This document shows, one piece after another, positions 20,005-29,067 of a stretch of DNA of 64,000 bases. Origin of the DNA: CAVPMW01 sp963706515 (GTDB lineage Bacteria > Chloroflexota > Anaerolineae > Anaerolineales > UBA4823); NCBI GenBank assembly GCA_963706515.1, contig CAVPMW010000010.1:310001-374000 (forward strand), in the 5' to 3' direction. The first letter of the stretch is position 1; each line of letters starts with the position of its first letter. Below the pieces are notes generated by a model, which was not told the DNA's origin, did not search any database, and saw only the letters and a program-made list of their open reading frames with translations. The translations under genes and the position numbers were made by a program.

Positions 20005-21327
20005 ATGTTTGAAAACCTGACTGACCGCTTGAACGAAGTCTTCACCCAGCTCCGCAGGCACGGAAAGCTTTCCGAAGCGGATGTGGATACTGCCATGCGC
20101 CAGGTTCGCCTGGCTCTTTTGGAAGCAGATGTCAATTATGGCGTCACCAAAGATTTCGTTGCCCGGGTGCGCGAGCGGGCTATCGGTCATGAAGTCTCCA
20201 GGGCATTAAACCCCGGTCAGATGGTGGTGAAAATCGTCAACGAGGAGCTGATCACCACTCTCGGACCGGTCGACCGTTTAAACCTTTCGGGCGCCAGACC
20301 GCACGTGATCATGCTGGTTGGCTTGCAAGGCTCCGGTAAGACTACCGCTGCGGGGAAGCTGGCAAGGCTGCTGCGCTCGCAAGGCGAGCGGGTGATGCTG
20401 GTGGCATGCGACCCTTATCGCCCGGCAGCGGTGCGCCAGCTCGAGACGCTGGGAGAGCGCCTGAGCGTCCCGGTGGTGTACGAGCAGGGGGTTCCACCGC
20501 CGAAGCTGGCTGAGATCGCCCTGGAACGGGCGCGCAATGGCGGCTACACCATACTCATTTTGGACACAGCCGGACGTTCGCAGCTCGACAGCACGTTGAT
20601 GGATGAGCTGCACAACATCGAGCAGCGGGTGAACCCTGCCGAAATCATCCTGGTGGTTGATGCGATGATCGGTCAGGAGGCGGTAAATATCGCCAAAGGG
20701 TTTAAGGACGCCATTCCGCTTACTGGCTTGATGCTGACCAAGATGGACGGCGATGCCCGCGGCGGAGCCGCGATTTCCATCCGTGCAGTCACCGGTGTGC
20801 CAATCAAATTCCTGGGCACAGGTGAAGGTCTGGAGGCTATGGAGGCATACGACCCTGACCGCCTGGCCTCGCGCATCCTGGGAATGGGAGATGTTATCGG
20901 CTTGATCGAACGTGCCGAAGCTGCCTTCGATCAAAAGGTCGCCCAGGATCAGGCCGAGCGGATTATGGCAGGCCAGCTTACCCTGCAGGATTTCCTGGAC
21001 CAGCTGCGCCAGCTGCGTAAAATGGGTCCATTTGGACAGCTTTTGGATATGCTGCCGGGAGGAATGAGCCAGCTTTCCAAACAGATCGCTCCGGATGAAG
21101 CCGAAAATATGCTGAAGAGGACTGAAGCCATTATCAATTCGATGACCCTGGGCGAGAGGCGCAATCCGGATGTTCTGAATGCTTCCCGCCGCCGCAGGAT
21201 TGCTATGGGCTCGGGGACGCAGGTGCAGGACGTCAACCGGCTGATTAAACAATACCGCGAGACCCAGCGCCTGTTCAAGTCAATGAAGAAATCGGGTATG
21301 CGCGGCCTGCCGCGGCTATTTAGATGA
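20005..21327 (+). CDS. ffh: Signal recognition particle GTPase Ffh
   Basis: The 440-residue protein has the N-domain, the P-loop GLQGSGKTT (residues 106-114), the G3 motif DTAGRSQLD, the G4 motif TKMDGDARGG and the methionine-rich M domain (LRKMGPFGQLLDMLPGGMSQ). Length and order are normal for SRP54/Ffh. It binds 4.5S RNA and signal sequences emerging from the ribosome, targeting them to FtsY at the membrane. It heads a run with rpsP, khpA and rimM. Confidence 0.97.
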   Translation: MFENLTDRLNEVFTQLRRHGKLSEADVDTAMRQVRLALLEADVNYGVTKDFVARVRERAIGHEVSRALNPGQMVVKIVNEELITTLGPVDRLNLSGARPHVIMLVGLQGSGKTTAAGKLARLLRSQGERVMLVACDPYRPAAVRQLETLGERLSVPVVYEQGVPPPKLAEIALERARNGGYTILILDTAGRSQLDSTLMDELHNIEQRVNPAEIILVVDAMIGQEAVNIAKGFKDAIPLTGLMLTKMDGDARGGAAISIRAVTGVPIKFLGTGEGLEAMEAYDPDRLASRILGMGDVIGLIERAEAAFDQKVAQDQAERIMAGQLTLQDFLDQLRQLRKMGPFGQLLDMLPGGMSQLSKQIAPDEAENMLKRTEAIINSMTLGERRNPDVLNASRRRRIAMGSGTQVQDVNRLIKQYRETQRLFKSMKKSGMRGLPRLFR

Positions 21328-21353
21328 ATCATTAATTAATAAAGGAGAAATAT

Positions 21354-21737
21354 ATGGTACGCATTCGACTCCGCCGGACGGGCGGAAAAGGGCAGCCCAG
21401 CTACCGGCTGGTTGTCACTGATAAAGAATCCCCTCGCGATGGTCGCTTTCTGGAAATCATTGGGTTTTACAACCCGCGCACCCAGCCAGCCACCATCCAG
21501 CTCAAGGAAGAACGGGTCTATTACTGGATCAGTGTGGGCGCGCAGCCCACGGAATCCGTGGGGAAGATCCTGAAGAGTGCTGGGGCGGCAGAGCGCTACC
21601 AACGCTTTAAGCAAGGTGAGCCTTTAGATACCCTCGTGGCTGAAGCAAAAGCCGCCGAAACCGCGCGGATTACCAGCCCGAAGACCCGCCTGGAGACCCC
21701 GAAGGCAAAACCTAAAACCAAGGATAAAGAAGAATAA
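21354..21737 (+). CDS. rpsP: 30S ribosomal protein S16
   Basis: ATG 21354 follows AAAGGAG. The product starts MVRIRLRRTGGKGQPSYRLV, the S16 signature, and continues DGRFLEIIGFYNPRTQPATI. At 127 residues it is longer than the usual 80-90, with a C-terminal Lys/Ala/Pro-rich tail (AETARITSPKTRLETPKAKP) that is probably disordered. S16 stabilises 16S rRNA during 30S assembly. Confidence 0.96.
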   Translation: MVRIRLRRTGGKGQPSYRLVVTDKESPRDGRFLEIIGFYNPRTQPATIQLKEERVYYWISVGAQPTESVGKILKSAGAAERYQRFKQGEPLDTLVAEAKAAETARITSPKTRLETPKAKPKTKDKEE

Positions 21738-21766
21738 TCTCACCCGGCGCAAAGCGGAGGTGAACC

Positions 21767-22003
21767 ATGAAAGAGCTGATCGAGTACATAGCCCGCTCTC
21801 TGGTGGACGATCCCACCGAAGTGACGGTTGTGCAGGAACGGCGCGGCACCCAGTACGTTTTGAAGCTGCATGTTGCCAAAGAGGACATGGGCAGGGTGAT
21901 CGGAAAGAATGGGCGGATTGCCAATGCCATGCGCACCCTGTTGAGGGTGAGTGCTGCCCAGGAGGGTAAGCGAGCAGTACTGGACATCGTTGAACCTTCA
22001 TGA
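21767..22003 (+). CDS. khpA: KH-domain RNA-binding protein KhpA
   Basis: This 78-residue protein (MKELIEYIARSLVDDPTEVT) has a single KH domain with the GKNGRIANAMRTLL version of the GxxG loop. KhpA binds RNA, often with KhpB, and influences cell elongation and small-RNA function. It lies between rpsP and rimM as in many Gram-positive and Chloroflexota genomes, and its stop overlaps the rimM start (ATGA). Confidence 0.92.
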   Translation: MKELIEYIARSLVDDPTEVTVVQERRGTQYVLKLHVAKEDMGRVIGKNGRIANAMRTLLRVSAAQEGKRAVLDIVEPS

Positions 22004-22560
22004 AAGATGGCACGCAGGACAGGCACGGCAGCCCGCCGGCAGAGGCGACGGCCGGCGAGACGGTCTACCTGGCAATTGGAACCCTGGGGCGGCTGCACGG
22101 GGTAAACGGTGAGATCGTTTTTCACATCCTGACTGATTTTCCTGAACGCATCAAAAGCCGGATGCGAGTTTACGTCGGCGATGAGCACCAACCGCAGCGC
22201 ATCCACAGCCGGCGCCAGCATGGCAAGGACCTGTTGCTCACCTTTGAAGGTATCCGTTCGGCTGAAGCGGCGGAGGTCCTGCGCAACCAAATGGTATTCG
22301 TAACCGGCGAAGACCGCCCACCTCTGGAGGAGGGTGAGTATTACTTCCACGAGGTGATTGGCTTGCAGGTGATCGATGAAGCTGGGCTTCCCTTAGGGAA
22401 TATCGTCGAAATCCTGGCAACCGGTGCCAATGATGTTTACGTCGTACGCAGAGAATCAGGTCCGGACCTCTTGCTGCCTGCCATTGAGGATGTGATACTT
22501 GGGATTGACCTGGAGAACCGGCAGATGCGCGTCCATTTGCTGCCGGGGCTGGTCGAATGA
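22000..22560 (+). CDS. rimM: 16S rRNA processing protein RimM
   Basis: The 186-residue protein has the RimM N-terminal beta-barrel (VYLAIGTLGRLHGVNGEIVF, FPERIKSRMRVYVG) and the PRC-barrel domain (EGEYYFHEVIGLQVIDEAG, ANDVYVVRRESGPDLLLPAI). RimM binds S19 and helps 30S maturation. The first 20 residues are a variable extension. trmD and rplS, its usual followers, are absent here; dprA follows instead. Confidence 0.94.
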   Translation: MKDGTQDRHGSPPAEATAGETVYLAIGTLGRLHGVNGEIVFHILTDFPERIKSRMRVYVGDEHQPQRIHSRRQHGKDLLLTFEGIRSAEAAEVLRNQMVFVTGEDRPPLEEGEYYFHEVIGLQVIDEAGLPLGNIVEILATGANDVYVVRRESGPDLLLPAIEDVILGIDLENRQMRVHLLPGLVE

Positions 22561-22616
22561 GAAAAGACAGCTAGTGATATTTAGTTTTGCTCAGAGCTGA
22601 CAGGGGATTACAGCAG

Positions 22617-23735
22617 ATGGAAACCCGCCTGTATTGGATCGGCTTCAACCTGGTCAAAGGCATCGGCTCCGTCAGGATGAAAGCCCTGCTGGAATATTTT
22701 GGGGATGCACAGACCGCCTGGGAAGCCTCCCCGAGTGAATTATACGCGGCTGGACTGCCCCAGCGCGTCGTTGAAACTCTGCTCCAGGTGCGCTCATCCA
22801 TTTCGCTGGAAAAAGTATGGGAGCGGCTGCTCTCGGCAGGCATCTCCGTGCTTACCTGGGAAGATCCAGGCTATCCATCCAGGCTGGCGGAAATCGACCA
22901 GCCGCCACCTGTCCTTTACCTGCGGGGAGCCCTGCTGGATGAAGACCGGTGGGCAGTTGCAATGGTTGGCACCCGGCGGATCACTGCTTACGGTCGGCAA
23001 GCGACGGAGGAGATCGCCGGGACCCTGGCGCGCAGCGGGGTCACAATTGTCTCTGGTATGGCGCGTGGGGTGGACGCAGTCGCTCACCAGGCATGTCTGA
23101 ACGCCGGCGGTCGCACTCTGGCGATCCTGGGAAGCGGTCTCGACCGGATCTATCCACCGGAAAACAGGCGCCTGGCAGATGAGATCTGCGAGCATGGCGC
23201 TCTTTTGAGCGATTATCCGCTGGGCACACCGCCCGATGCAGCCAACTTTCCACCCCGCAACCGGATCATTTCCGGGCTGTCGCGGGCGGTCATCGTCATT
23301 GAAGCAGGCGAAACCAGCGGCGCCTTGATCACAGCTGCGTTCGCAGCTGAACAAGGGCGGGACGTGTACGCAGTTCCCGGGAGTATCTATGCGCCGCAAT
23401 CGAAAGGCACGAACCGCCTGATCCGCGATGGAGCCAGCCCACTATTGAACAGCCAGGACGTGCTGCAAAACCTGAACCTGGCCTCAGTCCAGGAATACCG
23501 CCAGGCCAGGTTGTCGCTGCCTGCAGATGCGACGGAAGCGCAGCTTTACCAGCTTTTAAGCGAGGAGCCATTGCATGTGGATGAGATCCGGGCGCGCAGC
23601 AGCCTGCCGATCGAGCTGGTTTCATCAGCGCTGACCATGATGGAATTAAAGGGTATGATCCGCCATTTGGGAGGCATGCATTACGTGGCGATTCGAGAGA
23701 TTGGACCAGAGTACATGGCGACGGGTGAGCAATGA
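22617..23735 (+). CDS. dprA: DNA-processing protein DprA
   Basis: I start at ATG 22617 (METRLYWIGFNLVKGIGSVR), preceded by AGGGGA. The 372-residue protein has an N-terminal SAM/HhH-like region (KGIGSVRMKALLEYFGDAQT) and the Rossmann-like DprA core. The core shows VGTRRITAYG, SGMARGVDAVAHQACL, LGSGLDRIYPPENRRL, FPPRNRIISGLS and EAGETSGALITA. The C-terminal end is a winged-helix domain (PIELVSSALTMMELKGMI). DprA loads RecA onto incoming single-stranded DNA during natural transformation. Its stop overlaps the next start. Confidence 0.95.
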   Translation: METRLYWIGFNLVKGIGSVRMKALLEYFGDAQTAWEASPSELYAAGLPQRVVETLLQVRSSISLEKVWERLLSAGISVLTWEDPGYPSRLAEIDQPPPVLYLRGALLDEDRWAVAMVGTRRITAYGRQATEEIAGTLARSGVTIVSGMARGVDAVAHQACLNAGGRTLAILGSGLDRIYPPENRRLADEICEHGALLSDYPLGTPPDAANFPPRNRIISGLSRAVIVIEAGETSGALITAAFAAEQGRDVYAVPGSIYAPQSKGTNRLIRDGASPLLNSQDVLQNLNLASVQEYRQARLSLPADATEAQLYQLLSEEPLHVDEIRARSSLPIELVSSALTMMELKGMIRHLGGMHYVAIREIGPEYMATGEQ

Positions 23736-24820
23736 TCGATCATTATTATGCAGTCATCATGGCCGGGGGCGGGGGAACAAGGCTTTGGCCGCTCTCGCGT
23801 CGGGCGCGCCCCAAACAGCTATTGAGCATTTTTGAGGAACGGTCACTTTTCCAAACGGCAGTCAACCGGCTGGAAGGGGTTTTCCCCTATGAGCGCATCC
23901 TGGTAGTTACGGTTAAATCCCTGGCAGAAATGCTGAGCAGCCAGGTTCCAGAGATTCCCAGGAATAATTACCTGATCGAGCCGCTGCCGCGCGGAACTGC
24001 CTCGGTTGTTGGGCTGGCAGCATTGGAAATCCGCCGGCGCGACCCGGAAGGAATTATGGCAATCCTGACCTCGGACCATTTCATCGGCAACGAGTACCGC
24101 TTCCGCCTCCTGTTGGAAGCAGCCTTTGAGGTGGCTACGGATGGTTATCTCGTCACTCTTGGGATTCGACCGACGTTTCCAGCGACCGGATATGGTTATA
24201 TCCAGCAGGGGGATTTGATCGGTCGCTACCAGAAGCTGGATGTCTTTCAAGCGATGAGCTTTAAAGAGAAACCCAACGAAGAGCTGGCGGAAGAGATGAT
24301 CGCCGGCGGTAATTTTGCCTGGAACTCGGGCATGTTTGTCTGGAAAATCGAGGGCGTTCTGGCTGAAATCGAGCGCCAGATGCCCGAGTTATTCGCTTCT
24401 TTGATGAAAATCGAACGTAGCTCCGGATCATCCGATGCTGCAGCGACAGTTCGCGAGGTCTGGCCCCAGTTGGAGGTTCAAACCATTGACTATGGTGTGA
24501 TGGAAGGCGCAGAACGAGTGGCGCTGATCCCGGCAGCCGGCCTGGGCTGGAGCGACGTAGGCAGCTGGGATTCATTGTTTGATGTGCTGCCCGGCGACCA
24601 GCATGGGAATATCGTCATGGGCGGCGAGTATATTGGTCTGGATACGCGCAGCTCGCTGATCTATGTCAACCAGCCCCACCGTCTGATCGTCACGATTGGA
24701 ATAGAAGATCTGGTTGTTGTGGATACGGGGGATGTATTGCTGGTTTGCCGCAAGGACCAGGCGCAGAAAGTACGCCAGGTCGTGAGCCACCTCGAAGAGA
24801 GTGGACAAAATTATATTTAG
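23732..24820 (+). CDS. manC: Mannose-1-phosphate guanylyltransferase
   Basis: This 362-residue nucleotidyltransferase has the signature MAGGGGTRLWPLSRRARPKQ (residues 10-29), which binds the GTP phosphates. FxEKP is seen as FKEKPNEELA, and WNSGMFVWK is the mannose-1-phosphate pocket. The C-terminal left-handed beta-helix region is short (IGIEDLVVVDTGDVLLV), so it is the guanylyltransferase-only form without the isomerase domain. It makes GDP-mannose for glycans. The ATGA overlap with dprA suggests co-translation. Confidence 0.93.
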   Translation: MIDHYYAVIMAGGGGTRLWPLSRRARPKQLLSIFEERSLFQTAVNRLEGVFPYERILVVTVKSLAEMLSSQVPEIPRNNYLIEPLPRGTASVVGLAALEIRRRDPEGIMAILTSDHFIGNEYRFRLLLEAAFEVATDGYLVTLGIRPTFPATGYGYIQQGDLIGRYQKLDVFQAMSFKEKPNEELAEEMIAGGNFAWNSGMFVWKIEGVLAEIERQMPELFASLMKIERSSGSSDAAATVREVWPQLEVQTIDYGVMEGAERVALIPAAGLGWSDVGSWDSLFDVLPGDQHGNIVMGGEYIGLDTRSSLIYVNQPHRLIVTIGIEDLVVVDTGDVLLVCRKDQAQKVRQVVSHLEESGQNYI

Positions 24821-24841
24821 AATACAGAGGAGGAAAATCCT

Positions 24842-27295
24842 TTGGAAGCTTATTGTGTGAAGTGTAAGACCAAACGTGAGATACTAGACCCCCAGGCGGT
24901 TTATACCAGCTCGGGAGCGCCGGCAACCCGGGGTACTTGCCCGGTTTGCGGTACAACCATGTACCGGATGGGGAAAACCGAAGCCCATGGCGAAATTTCC
25001 GCAGAAAAGCGCGCAGAGATGCGCGCCGCGCGCCGCTCTGGAAAGCTGGTAATCGTCGAATCGCCGGCTAAAGCCCGGACAGTCGGGCGCTTCCTGGGTA
25101 AAGGCTACACCGTCAAAGCATCGGTCGGGCACGTACGTGACCTGCTCAAGACCCAGCTTTCGGTGGATGTCGAGAACGGATTCACGCCTAAATACCGGGT
25201 GCTCAACGAGAAAAAAGAAGTAGTTAACGAGCTAAAAGGATTGGCAAAAAAATCAGAGGAAATATATCTGGCGACAGACCCGGACCGGGAGGGAGAAGCG
25301 ATAGCCTGGCATCTGATGGAGGCGGCGCAGATCAACCCGAAACTGGCTCACCGGGTTGTCTTTCACGAGATCACTGAGCCGGCTATCGAAGAAGCGTTTT
25401 CACACCCGCGCGAGATCAATCAGGACCTGGTCGACGCCCAGCAGGCGCGCCGGGTGCTGGACCGCCTGGTCGGGTACAGCCTCAGCCCGCTGTTATGGCG
25501 CAAAGTGCGCGGCCGCCTCTCTGCCGGGCGGGTACAATCGGTGGCTCTGCGTTTGATTGTAGAACGTGAGCGCGAGATTGAGGCGTTCATCCCGGTGGAG
25601 TACTGGTCGATCCAGGCAGAGTTCCAACCCGATGGGTTGAAAGAGACATTCCTGGCCAAGCTGGCGCGGATTGACGAAGCTGATTTCGAGCTGAGCAGTC
25701 AGGCAGTAGTTGAACCCATCCTGGTGGATATGGAAACTGCCGGGTACAGCATCACCAAAATAAAACGCGGCGAAAGGCGGCGCAGCCCTTCTGCGCCCTA
25801 CACGACCAGCACTTTGCAGCAAGAAGCCTCCCGCCGGCTGGGCTACACAGCCCGGCGGACGATGGCGCTTGCCCAGCAGCTCTACGAAGGGATCGACATC
25901 GGTGAAGGCGGTGCGGTGGGCTTGATTACCTACATGCGCACCGACTCTACCAATGTTGCCGAAGTAGCCCAGGGCGAAGCGCGCCAGTTTATCAAGGAAC
26001 GCTATGGGGAGAGTTTTCTACCCCCTGAACCGCCAGTTTATAAGACCAAGGCCCGCGGCGCTCAGGAAGCTCACGAAGCAATCCGGCCTACATCTGTCCT
26101 CCGCCAGCCGGATGGCCTGAAAGAGTACTTGAACCGGGACCAATTCCGCCTGTACCAATTGATCTGGCAGCGCTTTGTCGCCTCTCAAATGTCTGCGGCA
26201 ATTTACGATACGCTTTCGGTTGATGTGACGGGCTCCAGCGCGCAGCATCAATATCTGTTGCGCGCCTCCGGCTCGACCGTTCGCTTCTATGGCTTTCTGA
26301 TCGTTTATGAAGAAGCTCGCGACGAAGACCAGGCGCCGGAAGAAGAAATTGCTCGGATCCCGGCAGGTCTGGAAGAAAACCAGGCGCAGACGCTGCTGCG
26401 CCTGCTTCCCGAGCAGCATTTCACCCAGCCGCCGCCTCGCTTTTCTGAAGCAACCCTGGTCAAAACTCTGGAAGAGAATGGAATCGGCAGACCATCTACC
26501 TATGCGCCGATCCTGGGAACAATCCAGCAGCGCGGTTACGTAGTGCGCGATAATAAAAAACTGCTCCCGACCGAGACCGGCTTCCTGGTGAACGACTTGC
26601 TGATCGAGCATTTTCCCGACGTGCTGGATGTGGGATTTACCGCTCACATGGAAGAAGACCTTGACAGGATCGCCTCCGGCGATCTTGAATGGGTGAGTGT
26701 GATCAGCGAGTTTTATGCACCCTTCTCCGAGGAGGTTGCCCAGGCAGAGGAAAAGATGCCGGAACTCAATATGGGACCCGAGCCGATTGGGCGCGCCTGC
26801 CCGCGCTGCGGTAAGGAATTGGTCATCCGTTGGGGACGGTACGGGAAATTCATCAGCTGCTCGGGGTTTCCGGAGTGCCGCCACACTGAGGCCTGGCTGG
26901 AAAAGATCGGGGTTATCTGTCCCAAGGATGGCGGGGATATTGTCGAGCGTAAAACGCGTAAGAACCGCATTTTCTATGGATGCGCAAATTACCCCAATTG
27001 TGATTTCACCTCCTGGAAGCGCCCTCTGGCAAAACCGTGCCCGCAATGCGGCGGGCTGTTAGTGGAAGCTGATCGCCATAATGCACAATGTCTGCAGTGC
27101 GAGACGCGCTTCCCACTGGATGAAATTCTCGTTGACGAGCTAACAGAAATCGGCAGATTAGGCATACTTCTTGCATCTCATAAGGTAGAATTGAGGCAGG
27201 AAATGAATGGGGCAAGCCTTCGGTGCGAAATGTCAAGCAAAAATCAAAACATTTGCACCAGGTATTGCATAAAAATTCGTGATCGTCTAAAATAG
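24842..27295 (+). CDS. topA: DNA topoisomerase I with N-terminal zinc ribbon
   Basis: TTG 24842 follows GAGGAGG. Residues 1-40 form a zinc ribbon (CVKCKTKREI ... CPVCG), an extension found in Chloroflexota TopA. The Toprim domain follows (LVIVESPAKARTVGRFLGKG, ATDPDREGEAIAWHL), then the active-site tyrosine in GLITYMRTDS (Y364). Three C-terminal zinc fingers come last (CPRCGKELV, CPKDGGDIV, CPQCGGLLV). It relaxes negative supercoils. The final 45 residues after LDEILVDEL are unlike TopA, AT-rich and overlap the next promoter, so the true stop may be near 27140 with an error extending the frame. Confidence 0.95.
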   Translation: MEAYCVKCKTKREILDPQAVYTSSGAPATRGTCPVCGTTMYRMGKTEAHGEISAEKRAEMRAARRSGKLVIVESPAKARTVGRFLGKGYTVKASVGHVRDLLKTQLSVDVENGFTPKYRVLNEKKEVVNELKGLAKKSEEIYLATDPDREGEAIAWHLMEAAQINPKLAHRVVFHEITEPAIEEAFSHPREINQDLVDAQQARRVLDRLVGYSLSPLLWRKVRGRLSAGRVQSVALRLIVEREREIEAFIPVEYWSIQAEFQPDGLKETFLAKLARIDEADFELSSQAVVEPILVDMETAGYSITKIKRGERRRSPSAPYTTSTLQQEASRRLGYTARRTMALAQQLYEGIDIGEGGAVGLITYMRTDSTNVAEVAQGEARQFIKERYGESFLPPEPPVYKTKARGAQEAHEAIRPTSVLRQPDGLKEYLNRDQFRLYQLIWQRFVASQMSAAIYDTLSVDVTGSSAQHQYLLRASGSTVRFYGFLIVYEEARDEDQAPEEEIARIPAGLEENQAQTLLRLLPEQHFTQPPPRFSEATLVKTLEENGIGRPSTYAPILGTIQQRGYVVRDNKKLLPTETGFLVNDLLIEHFPDVLDVGFTAHMEEDLDRIASGDLEWVSVISEFYAPFSEEVAQAEEKMPELNMGPEPIGRACPRCGKELVIRWGRYGKFISCSGFPECRHTEAWLEKIGVICPKDGGDIVERKTRKNRIFYGCANYPNCDFTSWKRPLAKPCPQCGGLLVEADRHNAQCLQCETRFPLDEILVDELTEIGRLGILLASHKVELRQEMNGASLRCEMSSKNQNICTRYCIKIRDRLK
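27265..27293 (+). promoter_or_regulatory. Promoter for the membrane protein at 27351
   Basis: TTGCAT (27265-27270) and TAAAAT (27288-27293) lie 17 bases apart, ending just at the annotated topA stop. A leader of about 50 bases would run to ATG 27351. Confidence 0.5.
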
Positions 27296-27350
27296 AACAG
27301 TTAGGCGACGAATCATTCTAAACCTGGATACTCTACCTGGGAGATAACAG

Positions 27351-28431
27351 ATGGACGACATGCGCAATCAACTCAGACACCCCCTGGTTGTTGGCATCAT
27401 TGGTGGGGTCATTGGCTTGCTCATTGGCTGGTTGATTATCGGCTGGTGGTTATGGCCTGTCCAGTATGCCGGTGCGACCCCGAAGGACCTTGTCCCCGAA
27501 TGGCAAAAAGAATACATGGTGATGACAATCCAGGCCTATTCCTGTACGGGGAATACTGCTGAAGCTATATGCCCGCTTCGCAGCTCTGGGTGAAAACGGA
27601 CAGAATCTCCTGGCAGATGCTTTTGCGAACCCGCCATCTGGTGTGAGCCCCAATGCCATCCAGGGCTTTGCTTCGGTTGTGCTGGCCCCAGCTGCTCAAG
27701 GAACTGCCGTGCTTCCCACGGTTACCGGTGGGACAGTGCTTGCGCCTACGCTCCTACCAGGCGGTGTAGTTACCCAACCAGCCGTGACGCCTACGGCTGC
27801 ACCTGCGACAGGCGGGAGCGTGTTCAGGACATTACTGCTGCTCCTGTGCGGGGTTGTCCTGATCGCAGTTGTTGTAGCGCTGGTGTTGTTCTTGCTCAAA
27901 GGTCGCAATGCTCCCCAAATCGTCACCCCAGCCATGGAAGCGCAGAAGGCTGCCCGTGAGGCACAATTTACAGACTACTCTGCAGCAGGCGAAGAGCCCC
28001 CGCTGGCGCAGTTCATGGCTTCGTACAAGCTCGGCGATGACCTGTTCGATGACTCGTTCAGCATCGACTCGCCGGCTGGTGAATTCCTCGGGGAGTGCGG
28101 AGTCGGCATATCCGAGACGATCGGCGTAGGCGAACCCAAGAAAGTTACCGCCTTCGAAGTATGGCTGTTCGATAAGAACGATATCCAGACGGTCACCAAG
28201 GTCTTGATGAGCGAGCATTCCTTCCTGGATGATGCGACACGCCAGAGGCTGGCAGCCCGCGGTGAGCCGATCCAGACCGAGCCAGGCATCGAGACGATCC
28301 TGGAAACAGAAACCCTGCGCCTGACCGCACGGGTGGTAGATATGGGCTACGGTGACAGTGCTCTGCCTGAGAAGAGCTTCTTCGACCGCTTCATCCTGGA
28401 GCTCTCGATCTGGTCTAAACCTCAAGCATAA
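27351..28431 (+). CDS. Two-TM conserved membrane protein of unknown function (one frameshift)
   Basis: The N-terminus has one membrane helix (VVGIIGGVIGLLIGWLIIGWW) and a short conserved stretch (AGATPKDLVPEWQKEYMVMT). Near 27555 the frame shifts; joining frames gives KLYARFAALGENGQNLLADA. A Pro/Thr/Val linker and a second helix follow (TLLLLLCGVVLIAVVVALVL). The C-terminal domain is soluble (AQFTDYSAAGEEPPLAQFMA ... TAFEVWLFDKNDIQTVTKVL). I recall this architecture only as a conserved Chloroflexota hypothetical. The function is unknown. Confidence 0.62.
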
Positions 28432-28455
28432 CTGGACACATAGAAATATTAAATC

Positions 28456-28489
28456 AAAAGGGATTGGCGACCACCGCCAATCCCTTTTT
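28456..28489. terminator. Bidirectional Rho-independent terminator
   Basis: A perfect 14-bp stem, AAAAGGGATTGGCG (28456-28469) with CGCCAATCCCTTTT (28475-28488), closes a 5-base loop. A/T tracts flank both ends. It lies between the convergent membrane-protein gene and greA and can serve both. Confidence 0.85.
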
Positions 28490-28505
28490 CTCTGCCCGAA
28501 AGGCT

Positions 28506-28973
28506 TCACTCAATTTTCAAGATCTTAATGCGGATCACTCCTCCGGGGGTCTCGACTTCGACCTGCTCCCCTGCTTTCTTACCCAGGAGGGCGCTCCCAA
28601 TTGGAGACTCGTTGGAGATACGACCGTCGCGTGGATTGGCTTCTGTCGCACCGACCAGCATATAGGTCTCTGGGTCATCATCGTCTACCTGGACTGTGAT
28701 AGAAGCGCCGAGATCGACAGTCTCGCGGATTCCCGAAACTTCTTCGATGATTATGGCATTGCGCAGCAAATACTCCAATTCCTGGATACGACCTTCCAGG
28801 AAGGCTTGTTCTTCTTTCGCGGCATGGTAATCCGCGTTTTCGGAAAGATCGCCTTGCTGGATTGCCGCACGCAGCCTTTGCGCCAGTTCCTGGCGCTTCA
28901 CTGTTTGCAGGTTCTCCAGCTCAGCTTGCATACGCTCCGCACCGCCGGCGGTCAGGTAAGTTCCTTCACCCAT
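28506..28973 (-). CDS. greA: Transcription elongation factor GreA
   Basis: The 155-residue protein has the N-terminal coiled-coil (LENLQTVKRQELAQRLRAAI, then GDLSENADYHAAKEEQAFLE with the two acidic tip residues) and the C-terminal FKBP-like domain (ISNESPIGSALLGKKAGEQV). It inserts into the RNA polymerase secondary channel and stimulates cleavage of backtracked RNA. Length and motifs are standard. Confidence 0.96.
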   Translation of the reverse strand: MGEGTYLTAGGAERMQAELENLQTVKRQELAQRLRAAIQQGDLSENADYHAAKEEQAFLEGRIQELEYLLRNAIIIEEVSGIRETVDLGASITVQVDDDDPETYMLVGATEANPRDGRISNESPIGSALLGKKAGEQVEVETPGGVIRIKILKIE

Positions 28974-29067
28974 TTTCTATCTCACTCATTTGCCTGCCAG
29001 GAATTGCGTACCTCGCAAGGAACAGGTAACTTCCCAGTGATTGGCGTAAAACACAAATGCCATCGAT

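Noticed and set aside
20278..21252. 324-codon open frame opposite ffh
   Set aside because: ffh is unambiguous on the other strand; the antisense frame has no family features.
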